A stretch of DNA of 7,103 nt from Oscillospiraceae bacterium (lineage in GTDB: Bacteria > Bacillota > Clostridia > Oscillospirales > Oscillospiraceae), in contig JAITQY010000074.1 of assembly GCA_031288675.1 (NCBI GenBank), positions 1 through 7,103 on the forward strand. The letters run 5' to 3'. The stretch's first letter is position 1. Each line of letters begins with the position of its first letter. Below the pieces are notes generated by a model that saw nothing but the letters and a program-made list of their open reading frames with translations, did no database searches and was not told where the DNA came from. Made by a program: the position numbers and the translations under genes. Positions 1 through 6,227 of this stretch are shown here, one piece after another.

Positions 1-63
1 AAGGACTACATCTCCCGAGCTGAAGTTGCCGCTATCCTACACCGATACCTCACTGCCTCGTAA
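1..63 (+). CDS. C-terminal tail of an SLH-domain surface protein (partial, 5' end outside window)
   Basis: The first 60 bases read in frame 1 as 20 residues (KDYISRAEVAAILHRYL, then TAS) followed by TAA at 61-63. This matches the end of an S-layer-homology repeat, whose last helix has the form (I/T)(S/T)RAEVAAIL-R-(F/Y)L. In known proteins, SLH repeats bind pyruvylated secondary cell-wall polymer and anchor exported proteins to the surface; a set of about three at the C-terminus is common in Clostridia. Only the final helix is visible, so the rest of the protein, its signal peptide and its function are unknown. The gene is convergent with the minus-strand operon and functionally unrelated to it. 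The call rests on a short but characteristic motif ending exactly at a stop codon. Confidence 0.72.
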   Translation, partial: KDYISRAEVAAILHRYLTAS

Positions 64-124
64 CCAAGCATAACCAGCTTAATCAACTCATAATCTATTG
101 CACCAATCAGACTTACCCCAAGCA

Positions 125-168
125 ACCAACATCCCCTGCAAAGTTTTCACTTTGCAGGGGATGTTGGT
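125..168. terminator. Perfect 20-bp hairpin between convergent genes (probable bidirectional terminator)
   Basis: Bases 125-144 (ACCAACATCCCCTGCAAAGT) are perfectly complementary to 149-168, leaving a 4-nt loop at 145-148. The hairpin lies 62 nt after the stop of the SLH gene and 126 nt beyond the stop of the convergent MATE gene, so it could end transcripts from both sides. There is no T-run on either strand next to the stem (plus side continues AAATAGATAAAA, minus side TGCTTGGGG), so it is not a textbook intrinsic terminator. It might instead be a 3'-end stabiliser or a small dispersed repeat. Confidence 0.55.
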
Positions 169-210
169 AAATAGATAAAAAGGAAGTTCACAAATTATTT
201 ACTTTTAATC

Positions 211-242
211 GCGTTTGCCCTCTTGACAAACCGCATTTTTTT
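211..242 (+). terminator. Weak terminator-like hairpin with T-run
   Basis: GCGTTTG (211-217) can pair with CAAACCGC (227-234), giving seven pairs with one bulged C at 231 and a 9-nt loop. It is followed by A and seven T residues (236-242) on the plus strand. This has the form of a weak Rho-independent terminator for leftward-origin plus-strand transcription such as the SLH gene. The right arm overlaps the -35 box of the promoter called at 223-252, so the two readings compete, although a terminator and a fresh promoter can overlap in this way. Confidence 0.35.
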
Positions 243-252
243 ATGATACAAT
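223..252 (+). promoter_or_regulatory. Sigma-A-type promoter with extended -10, facing into the operon's 3' end
   Basis: A perfect -35 box TTGACA (223-228) is separated by 18 nt from TACAAT (247-252), one mismatch from consensus. A TG dinucleotide at 244-245 gives an extended -10 (TGATACAAT). The spacer is AT-rich. The predicted start is about 258-259. Transcription would run rightward, antisense to the MATE gene and the rest of the minus-strand operon. No plus-strand gene of any credible size follows, so the target is missing or the product is an antisense or small RNA. Confidence 0.6.
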
Positions 253-264
253 ACAGCAGTAATG

Positions 265-272
265 AAAGGAGG
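265..272 (+). promoter_or_regulatory. Orphan Shine-Dalgarno sequence AAAGGAGG
   Basis: AAAGGAGG lies about 7 nt after the predicted start of the orphan promoter at 223-252. The normal window for a start codon (about 278-285) contains only ATT triplets, not ATG, GTG or TTG. Both frames opened by ATT stop after about 21-26 codons with no recognisable sequence. An ATG at 262 begins a 9-codon frame (MKGGFYLFP, stop 289-291), but it precedes and overlaps the ribosome site, so it is not served by it. A working promoter and ribosome site seem to have lost their gene, with the break just left of the MATE stop at 294. Confidence 0.45.
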
Positions 273-293
273 CTTCTATTTATTCCCGTAAAA

Positions 294-1652
294 CTAATCT
301 CTTGTCAGCTTGCGAACCCACTTATAGGAGTTGCAGTAAATAGCGTTCGGTATACACTTTAGGATTTGGTCAGCTTTGAGAAAGCAAAATGTAACCACAG
401 GCGGCAGCTCCCATACAAACGCGCTTAGCGCCGACACAGGCAAAGTAAAAATCCACATAAAGGTAATGTCCACAATTCCGGCGTATTTAGTATTACCTCC
501 GCCGCCTATTATCCCGGACTCCACAGGATATTCGTAGCAAGTACCTACTGTCGTCACTGCAAGAACTATAAGAAACTGAATCGCTAACGCGCTTGTTTCC
601 GGTGAAACCTCGAATAAACTCACGAAAGTTTCTTTGAAAATAAAAATCCCCGCGCCGGAAACTAACCCAATAACGAGAAATATAGCTTGCAGAGTGCGCG
701 AATACGGCTTTATCGCATCAAGACGTCCGCTTCCTACAGTATTGCCTATAGTTACGCTTGCCGCGCTGGAACAGCTGAAGCCAAGCATGCAAAACAGTTC
801 AAAGATGATGACCGCAATACTGTTTGCCGCAATCGCCTCACCGCTTATATGTCCGAGAATAGCAATCTGAGCAGCCTGAGCAACTCCCCATTGTGCTCCG
901 CTGAGTACTAACGGAACTGCGGCTCTAAGATAGTCTTTGAGATATGTAAAGTCGAAACGCAAAAGCTCATTAAGCTTAAATCTAAGTTTTTTATCTATCA
1001 AAAGAATATAGATAACTATGGTGGCTAACTCAAGTATACGGCTGATGAGCGTAGCAATAGCCGCACCGGTGATACCAAGACGCGGCATCCCAAAATTCCC
1101 AAATATCAGCATATAATTCAGCGTGACATTCACAAAGAGCGTAACAACGGACATCACCGTGCCAATCATAGCGCTGCGAACACTTTGAAGCGACAGCGTA
1201 AGTACATTCGTCGCCGCAAAGATAATATATGTCCAGCACATAACGCGCATATATTCCGCCGCCGCGTCAATAACAGAAATATCTGACGTCAGAAGCCAAA
1301 GTATCTGACGCGGAGCAAAAAACGTCACCGCCCAAAATATTACTCCGAACATAAGAGCAAACTTAAGTCCAAGTGACATTACCCGCTTTATAGGGTCAGC
1401 TTCGTTTTTGCCCCAATACTGCGACCCGATAACGACCACACCTGCCCCTACCCCCGACACTATTTGCTGGAGTATGAATTGTAGCTGATTCACAAGCGCG
1501 GCGCCGGCAAGCGATGTTTCACTGTACGCGCCAAGCATAACATTGTCCGCCAAATTAACCGCCAGCGCAATTACCGTTTGCGCAGTAATAGTTAAAACCA
1601 ACGGGAAAAACACGCGGTAAAATGTCTTATCTCTTGTAAAAATTTTCGTCAT
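294..1652 (-). CDS. MATE-family multidrug/solute exporter
   Basis: A 452-residue polytopic membrane protein, the usual length for MATE (NorM/MepA/DinF-type) antiporters, which export organic cations or drugs in exchange for Na+ or H+. About 12 hydrophobic segments can be traced in two six-helix halves, roughly residues 11-33, 47-75, 92-112, 132-155, 162-186, 193-218, then 240-266, 276-303, 320-340, 355-375, 388-412 and 414-432. Family-like sequences include LADNVMLGAY near 34-43, GSQYWGKN at 76-83, the second-half counterpart IGNTVGSGR at 302-310, and GGGGNTKYAG at 383-392. Its ATG overlaps the ligase stop as ATGA (1649-1652), so translation is probably coupled and it belongs to the operon. 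No good separate ribosome site is seen. Family membership is clear. The transported compound is not; export of the acid product or of a toxic aromatic or quaternary-amine substrate is inferred only from the neighbours. Confidence 0.9.
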   Translation of the reverse strand: MTKIFTRDKTFYRVFFPLVLTITAQTVIALAVNLADNVMLGAYSETSLAGAALVNQLQFILQQIVSGVGAGVVVIGSQYWGKNEADPIKRVMSLGLKFALMFGVIFWAVTFFAPRQILWLLTSDISVIDAAAEYMRVMCWTYIIFAATNVLTLSLQSVRSAMIGTVMSVVTLFVNVTLNYMLIFGNFGMPRLGITGAAIATLISRILELATIVIYILLIDKKLRFKLNELLRFDFTYLKDYLRAAVPLVLSGAQWGVAQAAQIAILGHISGEAIAANSIAVIIFELFCMLGFSCSSAASVTIGNTVGSGRLDAIKPYSRTLQAIFLVIGLVSGAGIFIFKETFVSLFEVSPETSALAIQFLIVLAVTTVGTCYEYPVESGIIGGGGNTKYAGIVDITFMWIFTLPVSALSAFVWELPPVVTFCFLKADQILKCIPNAIYCNSYKWVRKLTRD

Positions 1653-2974
1653 AATAACTTTTGAATTTCTTCCTTTAGTTCCCCGACCGCAATTTTTCCG
1701 ACCTCAGTTTTTGGAAGTTCACCGAAAATCCAAATATACTTAGGCACTTTGAACTCCACCAATATTTTTGAAAGACCATCCCGTAGTTCATATGCCGTCA
1801 AAGATGTTTCATCCGCCGCCGCACATAGGCAAATTTCTTCTCCGAAGTGCGGGTCGGGCACAGAAAATACCGCGCACTCCCTGATTTGGGAAAATGCGTT
1901 CATAGCGGTTTCCTCTATTTCCGCAGGGCTGATGTTCTCTCCGCCGCGAATGATAACATCCTTCAAGCGTCCTGTACAGTGCAGATAGCCGTCGTAATCA
2001 ATGAAGCCGCAATCGCCGGTGTGAAGCCATCCGCCGGTGTCCGGCTGATGTTCATTAAGAACTTTCGCGACGCAGAAACCGCGTATAAGTATTTCACCGC
2101 GCTCGGAAATCTTGCATTCGATACCGTCCATCACTCGTCCGACCGTTTCAGCGCGAACATTCAGCGGAGCCGTCCATGGAGCGAAAGTGTACGCTGCGGT
2201 ACCCTCCGTCTGACCAAGACCTGGAATAAGGCTGAACGAAAGGTCATTGTTAACCTTGCGGAAGAAGTCGGAGGTATATGCCGCGCCGCCGATAAATCCG
2301 GTTCGCAGACTTGAGACGTCATAGCTTTCTGTTTCAAGGCGCGTGACCGCACTGTTAAAAATAGTCGGAACAGCATTGAAAATCGTACAGCGCTCACGCT
2401 CTATACATTTGAGCAAATTATCCGTATGGCGGTCGTCCGGAATACAAATCATAGCTCCGACCGTAATCGCGCTAATAAGATTAGCCGTCAGCGAAAAGCA
2501 ATGGCTGAGCGGAATTGCCAAAAGGAATCGGTCACGCTCAGTAGCCCCGAGAGCCGCAACGTGAGCGGCTGCGGAGTTTACCCTTGCATAGTGGTTTGAT
2601 AACACAGCTTTCGGTTTGCCTGTAGTGCCGGAAGTAAACAACACGGCTTCATTTTTTACGTCCGGTGTTTCTTCCTCTGATATTGCTAAGCGAAGCTCAT
2701 CCGTTAATTTCCCGAATACGGCAATTCTGCCTGATTTCACCGCAGCAAGATATGTTACGATATGCTCCGCCATCTCCTCTGCCGTGCGGTGCTTGCTGTT
2801 TGCAGAAATTTCTATGAACTGTGCATCTCCGAATTCCATATCTTTAGCGTCAGTAATTGCGTCCAGCTCGCTGTACGTGATACTATTTCCTAAACAGCGC
2901 AAAACAACTCTTTTCGGAAACCTATTAACGGTTTCCGAAAAGAGCTGACCGATTGTAATATCGCGGTATTGCAT
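1649..2974 (-). CDS. AMP-forming acyl-CoA synthetase/ligase (short form)
   Basis: An ANL-superfamily enzyme that activates a carboxylic acid with ATP and CoA, giving acyl-CoA, AMP and PPi. Core motifs are intact: P-loop LFTSGTTGKPKAV at residues 112-124, GLGQTEGT at 252-259 (A5, adenine and Mg-ATP contact), WLHTGDCGFIDYDGYL at 316-331 with the ribose-binding Asp321, the hinge GRLKDVIIRGGENISPAEIE at 335-354, and PKTEVGKI at 421-428 with the predicted adenylation lysine Lys427. At 441 residues it is about 60-100 shorter than usual; the loss lies before the P-loop, which normally sits near residue 160-190. The start ATG is 8 nt after the EtfA stop with no Shine-Dalgarno match, suggesting re-initiation by coupled ribosomes. 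Codons 11-23 form a perfect 15-bp hairpin. In the A. woodii caffeate system the synthetase only primes the cycle, so low expression would make sense. Substrate unknown; an aryl-acrylate, crotonobetaine-like or short-chain acid are all possible. Confidence 0.9.
   Translation of the reverse strand: MQYRDITIGQLFSETVNRFPKRVVLRCLGNSITYSELDAITDAKDMEFGDAQFIEISANSKHRTAEEMAEHIVTYLAAVKSGRIAVFGKLTDELRLAISEEETPDVKNEAVLFTSGTTGKPKAVLSNHYARVNSAAAHVAALGATERDRFLLAIPLSHCFSLTANLISAITVGAMICIPDDRHTDNLLKCIERERCTIFNAVPTIFNSAVTRLETESYDVSSLRTGFIGGAAYTSDFFRKVNNDLSFSLIPGLGQTEGTAAYTFAPWTAPLNVRAETVGRVMDGIECKISERGEILIRGFCVAKVLNEHQPDTGGWLHTGDCGFIDYDGYLHCTGRLKDVIIRGGENISPAEIEETAMNAFSQIRECAVFSVPDPHFGEEICLCAAADETSLTAYELRDGLSKILVEFKVPKYIWIFGELPKTEVGKIAVGELKEEIQKLL
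2908..2944 (-). promoter_or_regulatory. Perfect 15-bp inverted repeat within the ligase start region (possible attenuator)
   Basis: CTCTTTTCGGAAACC (2908-2922) is perfectly complementary to 2930-2944, with a 7-nt loop (2923-2929). In the minus-strand mRNA it begins 30 nt after the A of the ligase AUG and forms part of codons encoding LFSETVNRFPKR. In sense direction the stem is followed at once by TTGTTTTG, a T-rich stretch, so it resembles an intrinsic terminator inside a gene. It could lower transcription of ligase and MATE relative to the upstream dehydrogenase/Etf genes, slow ribosomes, or mark an RNA processing site. The structure is seen directly; the role is inference. Confidence 0.6.
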
Positions 2975-2982
2975 TAAAGTGA

Positions 2983-4185
2983 TTACGCCGCCTGAGCGTC
3001 CAGCGCCTCAATAATCGCAGGGATAACCTTATACAGGTCGCCTACAATGCCGTAATCAGTTACCTCAAAGATTGGGGCGTTTTCGTTCTTGTTTATCGCA
3101 ATGATGTAATCAGAACTCTGCATACCGGCAAGGTGCTGAATCGCTCCGGATATTCCGCAAGCGAAGTAAATCTTCGGTTTAACAGTGGTTCCGGTTTGCC
3201 CAACCTGATGGCTATGGTCAATCCAACCCGCATCAACAGCCGCACGGCTTGCGCCAACGGTTCCGCCGAGCTTGTCGGCAAGCTGCTTTATCAGCTTGAA
3301 CCCCTCCGCATTGCCGAGACCGTTTCCGCCGGAAACAATTATTTCCGCATCTGTGAGGTTGACTATTTCCGCAGTACTCTTAACAATATCAAGAACCTTT
3401 TGGCGAATATCACCGGCTTTGAACTTCAGCTTCAACTCAGCTTTAAGGTCAATCAGCTGACCTTTCTTTCCGGAAGTACGCTCAGCCTTAGCCATAACTC
3501 CGGGGCGAACGGTACTCATCTGTGGGCGGTGACCCGGGCAAACGATGGTAGCCATAAGGTTTCCGCCGAACGCCGGACGCGTCTGCATAAGTTTCTTATC
3601 TTCGGGGTCAACGTCAAGCTTCGTGCAGTCCGCCGTAAGACCGGTGCCGCATTTAACGGCAAGGCTCGGACCAAGATCACGACCGATATGGGTAGCGCCG
3701 AGAAGAACAATTTCGGGCTTGTACTTCAGGATAGCGCGGTAAATCGCGTCGGTATATCCGTCTGCGGTGTACGTCGAAAGCTCCGGCATATTGGCATAGT
3801 AAACTTTGTCCGCGCCGTACTCAAACAACTCGTCAACGAGACCGTCAACATTATCTCCGCATAGGATCGCACAAACTTCTGTGCCGATTTCATCCGCAAG
3901 ACGCTTACCCTCGCCGAGAAGCTCAATCGCCACAGGCATAAGTTTTCCCTGACGCTGCTCAGCGAACACCCATACTCCGTGGTAAAGCGTAATGTCAACG
4001 TTGCTCATCGAAGTCGCGTTGTTTTCAATCGCGTTTTTAGGACAGTCCTTAACGCATACACCGCAGCCTGTGCAGTTATCAAGCACTACAGCGAGCTTGT
4101 TTTCAATTTTTATGGCACCGAACGGGCAGTTCTTTTCACAAATACTGCACCCGATGCACTTTTCATTAATTATTTTTACAGCCAT
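2983..4185 (-). CDS. etfA: Electron-transfer flavoprotein alpha subunit with N-terminal 2[4Fe-4S] ferredoxin domain
   Basis: A 400-residue fusion. Residues 1-55 are a bacterial ferredoxin domain with both complete cluster motifs: Cys10, 13, 16, 20-Pro and Cys38, 41, 44, 48-Pro. Residues about 64-230 are the EtfA N-terminal domain, and about 275-395 the FAD-binding domain, with GASRAAVDAGW at 311-321, QVGQTG at 327-332, GISGAIQHLAG at 344-354 and APIFEVTDYGIVGDL at 370-384. The arginine of ASR, which contacts the flavin in family members, is kept (Arg314). The usual SGGRG motif reads SGGNG (285-289), with Asn288 replacing Arg. Ferredoxin-fused EtfA is known from flavin-bifurcating complexes such as CarE (caffeyl-CoA reductase) and LctC (lactate dehydrogenase) of A. 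woodii, where the clusters relay electrons to or from ferredoxin. It should pair with the adjacent EtfB and the acyl-CoA dehydrogenase in the cytoplasm. The start is supported by TAAGGAGG (4196-4203) placed 10 nt before the ATG. Confidence 0.95.
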   Translation of the reverse strand: MAVKIINEKCIGCSICEKNCPFGAIKIENKLAVVLDNCTGCGVCVKDCPKNAIENNATSMSNVDITLYHGVWVFAEQRQGKLMPVAIELLGEGKRLADEIGTEVCAILCGDNVDGLVDELFEYGADKVYYANMPELSTYTADGYTDAIYRAILKYKPEIVLLGATHIGRDLGPSLAVKCGTGLTADCTKLDVDPEDKKLMQTRPAFGGNLMATIVCPGHRPQMSTVRPGVMAKAERTSGKKGQLIDLKAELKLKFKAGDIRQKVLDIVKSTAEIVNLTDAEIIVSGGNGLGNAEGFKLIKQLADKLGGTVGASRAAVDAGWIDHSHQVGQTGTTVKPKIYFACGISGAIQHLAGMQSSDYIIAINKNENAPIFEVTDYGIVGDLYKVIPAIIEALDAQAA

Positions 4186-4195
4186 TATCAGCTAT

Positions 4196-4203
4196 CCTCC
4201 TTA
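4196..4203 (-). promoter_or_regulatory. Ribosome site of etfA containing the etfB stop codon
   Basis: TAAGGAGG on the minus strand, 10 nt before the etfA ATG. Its first three bases are the etfB stop codon, so terminating ribosomes sit on the next initiation site. This supports coupled, equal synthesis of the two Etf subunits. Confidence 0.8.
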
Positions 4204-4998
4204 TATCAAGTGCTTTTCGTGCAGTTTACCAACAACGCTGTTAGCCATTTCGGTGACAGTGCCGGTAAGCATCTCGCCCTTACCTTTCGGGGGCGGAGTG
4301 AACGAACGCATAACCTTTGTCGGCGAAGCGTTAAGTCCGCAATCTGCGGGGTCAAGAGTGAGATCCTGCTCATTCCAAACTTTAATATCCGCTTCATCGC
4401 AAGCGTACAGAATACGCCCCACTTGCATATAACGCGGTGTGTTAAGTTCTTTCACGGCAGTCAATACGCACGGCAGACCAACTTCGATAACCTCAAAACC
4501 ATCCTCAAGCTGACGCTCGACAACGACTTTGCGTTCTTTCTCATTAAGCTCGCGTACGTTCTGCACATAGGTAACAAACGGCAGTCCGAGACGCTGCGCA
4601 ACCTGCGGTCCCACCTGAGCGGTATCACCGTCGATCGCCTGACGACCGGCGAAGATAATATCTACATCGCCTACTTTTTTGATTCCGGCGGCAATAGTTG
4701 TACTGGTGGCACAGGTATCCGCTCCGCCGAACGCACGGCTGCTAAGCAGAACTGCATTATCCGCGCCCATCGCGATACACTCTTTGAGCATAATCGTCGC
4801 CTGCGGCGGTCCCATAGAAACTACGGTTACATCAGTACCCGCGTAATCGTCCTTGATTTTGAGCGCCGCCTCTAACGCGTTAGCGTCGTCCGGGTTCAGA
4901 ATCGACGGTACTCCGTCGCGAATAAGCGTACCTTTGACAGGGTCAATTTTAACCTCGTTCGTGTCTGGCACTTGCTTCGCGCAAACTACAATTTTCAT
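4201..4998 (-). CDS. etfB: Electron-transfer flavoprotein beta subunit
   Basis: A 265-residue protein, the normal EtfB length, starting MKIVVCAKQVPDTNEV as family members do. NPDDANALEAAL (35-46) and the nucleotide/flavin-binding signature GRQAIDGDTAQVGPQVA (118-134) are present, followed by GLPCVLTAVKELNTPRYM (174-191) and the C-terminal SFTPPPKG arm (232-239) that embraces EtfA. In bifurcating Etfs this subunit holds the FAD that takes a hydride from NADH and splits the electrons; conventional Etfs bind AMP here. The DGDTAQVGP form is common in the anaerobic EtfB group, but bifurcation is an inference drawn mainly from the ferredoxin-fused partner. The gene sits 15 nt after the dehydrogenase and 15 nt before etfA. 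Confidence 0.95.
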   Translation of the reverse strand: MKIVVCAKQVPDTNEVKIDPVKGTLIRDGVPSILNPDDANALEAALKIKDDYAGTDVTVVSMGPPQATIMLKECIAMGADNAVLLSSRAFGGADTCATSTTIAAGIKKVGDVDIIFAGRQAIDGDTAQVGPQVAQRLGLPFVTYVQNVRELNEKERKVVVERQLEDGFEVIEVGLPCVLTAVKELNTPRYMQVGRILYACDEADIKVWNEQDLTLDPADCGLNASPTKVMRSFTPPPKGKGEMLTGTVTEMANSVVGKLHEKHLI

Positions 4999-5008
4999 AT
5001 TTCAAAAT

Positions 5009-5016
5009 TCTCCTTA
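5009..5016 (-). promoter_or_regulatory. Ribosome site of etfB containing the dehydrogenase stop codon
   Basis: TAAGGAGA on the minus strand, 10 nt before the etfB ATG; the TAA is the stop of the acyl-CoA dehydrogenase gene. The arrangement and 15-nt gap repeat those of the etfB-etfA junction. Confidence 0.78.
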
Positions 5017-6153
5017 TTTCAGCAAGTTATTCGCGATAACGATTTGTTGGATTTGGCTCGTACCCTCAAACAGCGAGTTAACGCGCGCATCGCGGTACAG
5101 GCGCTCAACTTTGTAATCCTTAATATAGCCGTAACCGCCGTGAATTTGCACTGCTTTATACGCAAGATGATTGCACATTTCAGAAGCATAGTACTTCGCC
5201 ATCGAGCAATACATACTCGCCTGCGGGTCATTTTTATCCTTGAGGATACATGCGTTATAAACAAGCTCACGCGCCGCGTAAAGCTCCGTAGCCATATCCG
5301 CAATCATAAAGCGAATAGCCTGGAAATCGCCGATACGCTGACCGAACTGTTTACGCTCCTTAGCATACTTGACGGCTTCGTCAAGCGCCGCCTGACCTAC
5401 GCCCAGCGACTGCGCGGATACACCAAGTCGACCGTAGTCAAGAGTCTTCATCGCGTTCGAGAACCCTTTGTTAACGTCACCGAGACGGTCATTATCGTGT
5501 ACGCAAACATCCTCCATAATAATATCGGAAGTCGGCACGCCTATAATTCCCATTTTATTTTCCGGCTTACCAAGACTGATGCCGGGCAGATTCATATCCA
5601 TAATGAATGTCGTAATTCCGCGTGAGCCGGCTTTCGGGTCAGTTTTGGCAAAAATCATCGTGTAATCCGCATAAGGCGCGGCGGTGATAAAGCACTTACG
5701 ACCGTTTAAGATCCAATAATCTCCGTCTTTAACCGCAGTAGTCTGAACTCCTCCTGCATCAGAACCCGCGCCAGGCTCTGTAAGTCCGAACGCCGGATAC
5801 ATTCTGCCCTCTGCTATAGGACGCAGATATTTTTCAAGCTGTTCCTGCGTTCCGGCAAGCATAAGCGGTCCGGAACCCAAAGAGTTCGCTCCGCTGATGT
5901 AGATGGAAGAAACCATACTCACACGAGCGATTTCCTCAATCATAAGTACATAGGCAAGCGTATCCGCTCCCTGTCCGCCAAGGCTCTTAGGCGCCTTAAT
6001 GCCAAGAAGTCCGCTCTTCGCAATTTTTTCGCGGAACGCAACCGGCAATTCGTGCGTAGCCTCAATTTCGTCCTGTAATTCCTGCGGAATTTCATTCTCC
6101 GCAAAATCACGCGCCAGTTTTTTAACTAACTGGTACTTTTCGGTTAAAACCAT
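5014..6153 (-). CDS. Acyl-CoA dehydrogenase / enoyl-CoA reductase (FAD-dependent)
   Basis: A 379-residue soluble flavoenzyme of the short-chain acyl-CoA dehydrogenase type, of full family length. Visible motifs are the first signature FGLTEPGAGSDAG at 122-134 (FAD and substrate contacts), the middle beta domain with GRKCFITAAPYADY at 151-164, RKQFGQRIGDFQAI at 267-280 (FAD contact at the subunit interface), and QIHGGYGYIKDY at 336-347. The C-terminal signature YRDARVNSLFEGTSQIQ spans 353-369, with the predicted catalytic base Glu363 in FEGTS. The protein oxidises a CoA thioester at C2-C3 or, with a suitable Etf, reduces the double bond. Lying directly before etfB and ferredoxin-etfA, it resembles CarC (caffeyl-CoA reductase), CaiA and AcdA. 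Net direction and substrate cannot be read from the motifs; reduction is favoured by the context. The start is supported by TAAGGAGG (6166-6173), 12 nt before the ATG. It lies 86 nt after the CoA-transferase gene. Confidence 0.95.
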   Translation of the reverse strand: MVLTEKYQLVKKLARDFAENEIPQELQDEIEATHELPVAFREKIAKSGLLGIKAPKSLGGQGADTLAYVLMIEEIARVSMVSSIYISGANSLGSGPLMLAGTQEQLEKYLRPIAEGRMYPAFGLTEPGAGSDAGGVQTTAVKDGDYWILNGRKCFITAAPYADYTMIFAKTDPKAGSRGITTFIMDMNLPGISLGKPENKMGIIGVPTSDIIMEDVCVHDNDRLGDVNKGFSNAMKTLDYGRLGVSAQSLGVGQAALDEAVKYAKERKQFGQRIGDFQAIRFMIADMATELYAARELVYNACILKDKNDPQASMYCSMAKYYASEMCNHLAYKAVQIHGGYGYIKDYKVERLYRDARVNSLFEGTSQIQQIVIANNLLK

Positions 6154-6206
6154 AATTAACCGTATCCTCCTTATATTTTGTCATATCTTTGGTTTACCAT
6201 TTATAC

Positions 6207-6227
6207 GGGACGCGATATACGCGCCCC
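6207..6227 (-). other. GC-rich hairpin in the CoA-transferase/dehydrogenase gap
   Basis: In the minus-strand RNA, GGGGCGCG (6227-6220) pairs with CGCGUCCC (6214-6207) around a UAUAU loop, giving eight stacked pairs including one G-U. It begins 13 nt after the CoA-transferase stop. No T-run follows, so it is not a normal terminator. It may protect the 3' end of the upstream message, mark a processing site or pause polymerase. It lies in the longest gap of the operon (6154-6239), where no convincing promoter is seen. Confidence 0.5.

Noticed and set aside
262..291. Nine-codon leader peptide (MKGGFYLFP) downstream of the orphan promoter
   Set aside because: The ATG overlaps the Shine-Dalgarno region rather than following it, and there is no downstream gene to regulate and no attenuator pattern.
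3133..3864. Plus-strand open frame (243 codons) opposite etfA
   Set aside because: Antisense shadow of the etfA FAD-binding and N-terminal domains; composition is unlike a folded protein of known type.
3979..4875. Long plus-strand open frame (298 codons) opposite etfB and etfA
   Set aside because: It lies antisense to two clearly conserved genes, shows no recognisable domain and has no good ribosome site; the antisense strand of this codon usage is simply poor in stops.
4972..5625. Plus-strand open frame (217 codons) opposite the dehydrogenase
   Set aside because: Shadow of a strongly conserved gene, with no independent start signals or motifs.
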